The translations under genes and the position numbers were made by a program. Shown here in pieces: positions 62,829-64,000 of a stretch of DNA of 64,000 bases. The DNA is from a bacterium (GTDB lineage Bacteria > Actinomycetota > Acidimicrobiia > Spongiisociales > ZC4RG35). Location of the stretch: the NCBI GenBank assembly GCA_024638655.1, contig JAHEJW010000006.1, positions 46,520 through 110,519 of the forward strand. The letters run 5' to 3'. The notes under the pieces are model-generated. The model saw only the letters and a list, made by a program, of their open reading frames with translations. It ran no database searches and was not told the origin of the DNA. Position 1 is the first letter of the stretch. The number at the start of each line of letters is the position of its first letter.

Positions 62829-64000
62829 ATGCGGCCGGGGGTGCCGCTCACAGAGCTGAGGGGCCGTCTTAATCTCGGCGTCTTGTCCCTTCTTCTGGCC
62901 CGCTCGCTCGTGTTCTGGACATCCGCCTCGGTGCTGGTGATCGAGATTCTGGCCGCCCGGATACTGGCGCCCTACTTGGGTGTGAGCTTGGAGGTGTTCA
63001 CCGGAATCATCGGCGTGATCCTCGCCGGGATCTCAGTCGGGGCCTGGCTAGGCGGCCGCTATGCCGACCGAGTTGTGCCAAGACGCTTGCTCGGGCCGCT
63101 CCTTGTCACAGGCGGACTCACCTCTATTGCCTCACCTCTGGTCATCGATCTCATAGGCCCTGCACTCTCGACCGGTCCGGGGTCGATCGTGATCGCCTCG
63201 GCTCTGGGGTTCTTCATTCCAGCAGCGGTCCTGTCGGCTGTGCCGCCAATCGTGGTCAAGATCAGACTCGCCTCTCTCGAGCACACGGGCGGAGTCGTAG
63301 GATCGTTCTCTGCAATAGGCACAGCTGGGGCAATCTTCGGGACCTTCCTCACCGGCTTTGTCCTCATCGCCTCATTCCCGACCAGGCCGATAGTGATAGT
63401 GGTGGGCAGCCTTCTCACGTTCGCCGGGTTGTTTCTGTGGGCATCGGGCCGCCGCCGCCGGCTTCCGCTCACCTTGGTTGTCTTGCTGGCCCTGGCGGCA
63501 CTGGTTCTCGTGTTCGACGGGCCATGCGAATACGAGACGACTTATCACTGTGCCATCGTCACGGAAGACGAGGGTCGTCCCACTGGCCGCACTCTGGTGT
63601 TGGATCGCATCCGCAACAGCTACGTAGACCTTGCAGACCCCACCCATCTGGAGTTCCGGTATATCAAGTTGATTTCAGACATCATCGATATCCACGCCCC
63701 CGAAGGACCGCTGGAGGTCGTATCGATCGGCGGGGGCGGTTTTACTCTCCCTGGCTACTTCGAGACGACCCGACCAGGATCTACCAACATCGTGCTGGAA
63801 ATCGACGCGTCATTGGTTGAAATCGGTACAAGCGAGTTGGGTCTAGATCCCAACGTCCGGGTGATAGTCGAGGATGCCCGAACTTCCTTGCAGGATCTAC
63901 CAAGCGGTCGCGCCGACGTCGTCGTTGGCGATGCCTACAGCGGAGCGTCGGTTCCCTGGCACCTGACTACCTTCGAGTACTTGTCACGGATCGAGGTTTT
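62829..64000 (+). CDS. Fused MFS/spermidine synthase-like protein, C-terminus cut by window edge
   Basis: Translated from ATG 62829: multi-TM LVIEILAARILAPYLGVSLEVFTGIIGVILAGISVGAWLGGRYADR..., then VVSIGGGGFTLPGYF...VLEIDASLVEIG (SAM-binding-like). Open at 64000, so absent from the ORF track. Confidence 0.88.
   Translation, partial: MRPGVPLTELRGRLNLGVLSLLLARSLVFWTSASVLVIEILAARILAPYLGVSLEVFTGIIGVILAGISVGAWLGGRYADRVVPRRLLGPLLVTGGLTSIASPLVIDLIGPALSTGPGSIVIASALGFFIPAAVLSAVPPIVVKIRLASLEHTGGVVGSFSAIGTAGAIFGTFLTGFVLIASFPTRPIVIVVGSLLTFAGLFLWASGRRRRLPLTLVVLLALAALVLVFDGPCEYETTYHCAIVTEDEGRPTGRTLVLDRIRNSYVDLADPTHLEFRYIKLISDIIDIHAPEGPLEVVSIGGGGFTLPGYFETTRPGSTNIVLEIDASLVEIGTSELGLDPNVRVIVEDARTSLQDLPSGRADVVVGDAYSGASVPWHLTTFEYLSRIEV

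Overview
This 64 kb, GC-rich, almost fully coding window looks like an actinobacterial chromosome, plausibly Acidimicrobiia-like (inferred from DUF3040, DUF3488/TgpA, an F420/LLM oxidoreductase and an actinobacterial-type SOS box). The main blocks are: (1) a dcw cell-wall/division cluster on the minus strand, mraZ-rsmH-ftsL-ftsI-murE-mraY-murD-ftsW-murG, with murG cut by the left edge and no murF between murE and mraY; (2) MoxR/DUF58/transglutaminase genes; (3) dinB; (4) a fabD-fabH-fabG-acpP-fabF cluster; (5) an ArsA-like ATPase neighbourhood; (6) tandem CNNM/TlyC transporters; (7) a DnaQ-exonuclease/GIY-YIG fusion preceded by a perfect LexA/SOS box; (8) a complete System I cytochrome c maturation operon (ccmABCDEF, a ccmH/I fusion, ccmG) with an Lgt-like gene; (9) RNase P RNA; (10) assorted metabolic genes, ending in a fused MFS/spermidine synthase-like gene cut by the right edge. 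The strongest unusual signal is a thioredoxin/TlpA-like lipoprotein (47819..48451, minus) in which an in-frame TGA replaces the first active-site Cys (W-[TGA]-P-T-C). The reading frame stays intact on both sides, and a SECIS-like hairpin follows at the right spacing, so this is a candidate selenoprotein that the ORF track splits in two. Other notable signals are a perfect 17-bp inverted repeat that would sequester the rsmH start codon, a 10-bp-phased MraZ-box array over the mraZ promoter, a histidine-phosphatase-like protein lacking both catalytic arginines, and in-frame 24-bp palindromic tandem repeats inside a NIF3-family gene. No mobile elements, CRISPR arrays or tRNAs were seen. All calls were made by eye, without database searches.
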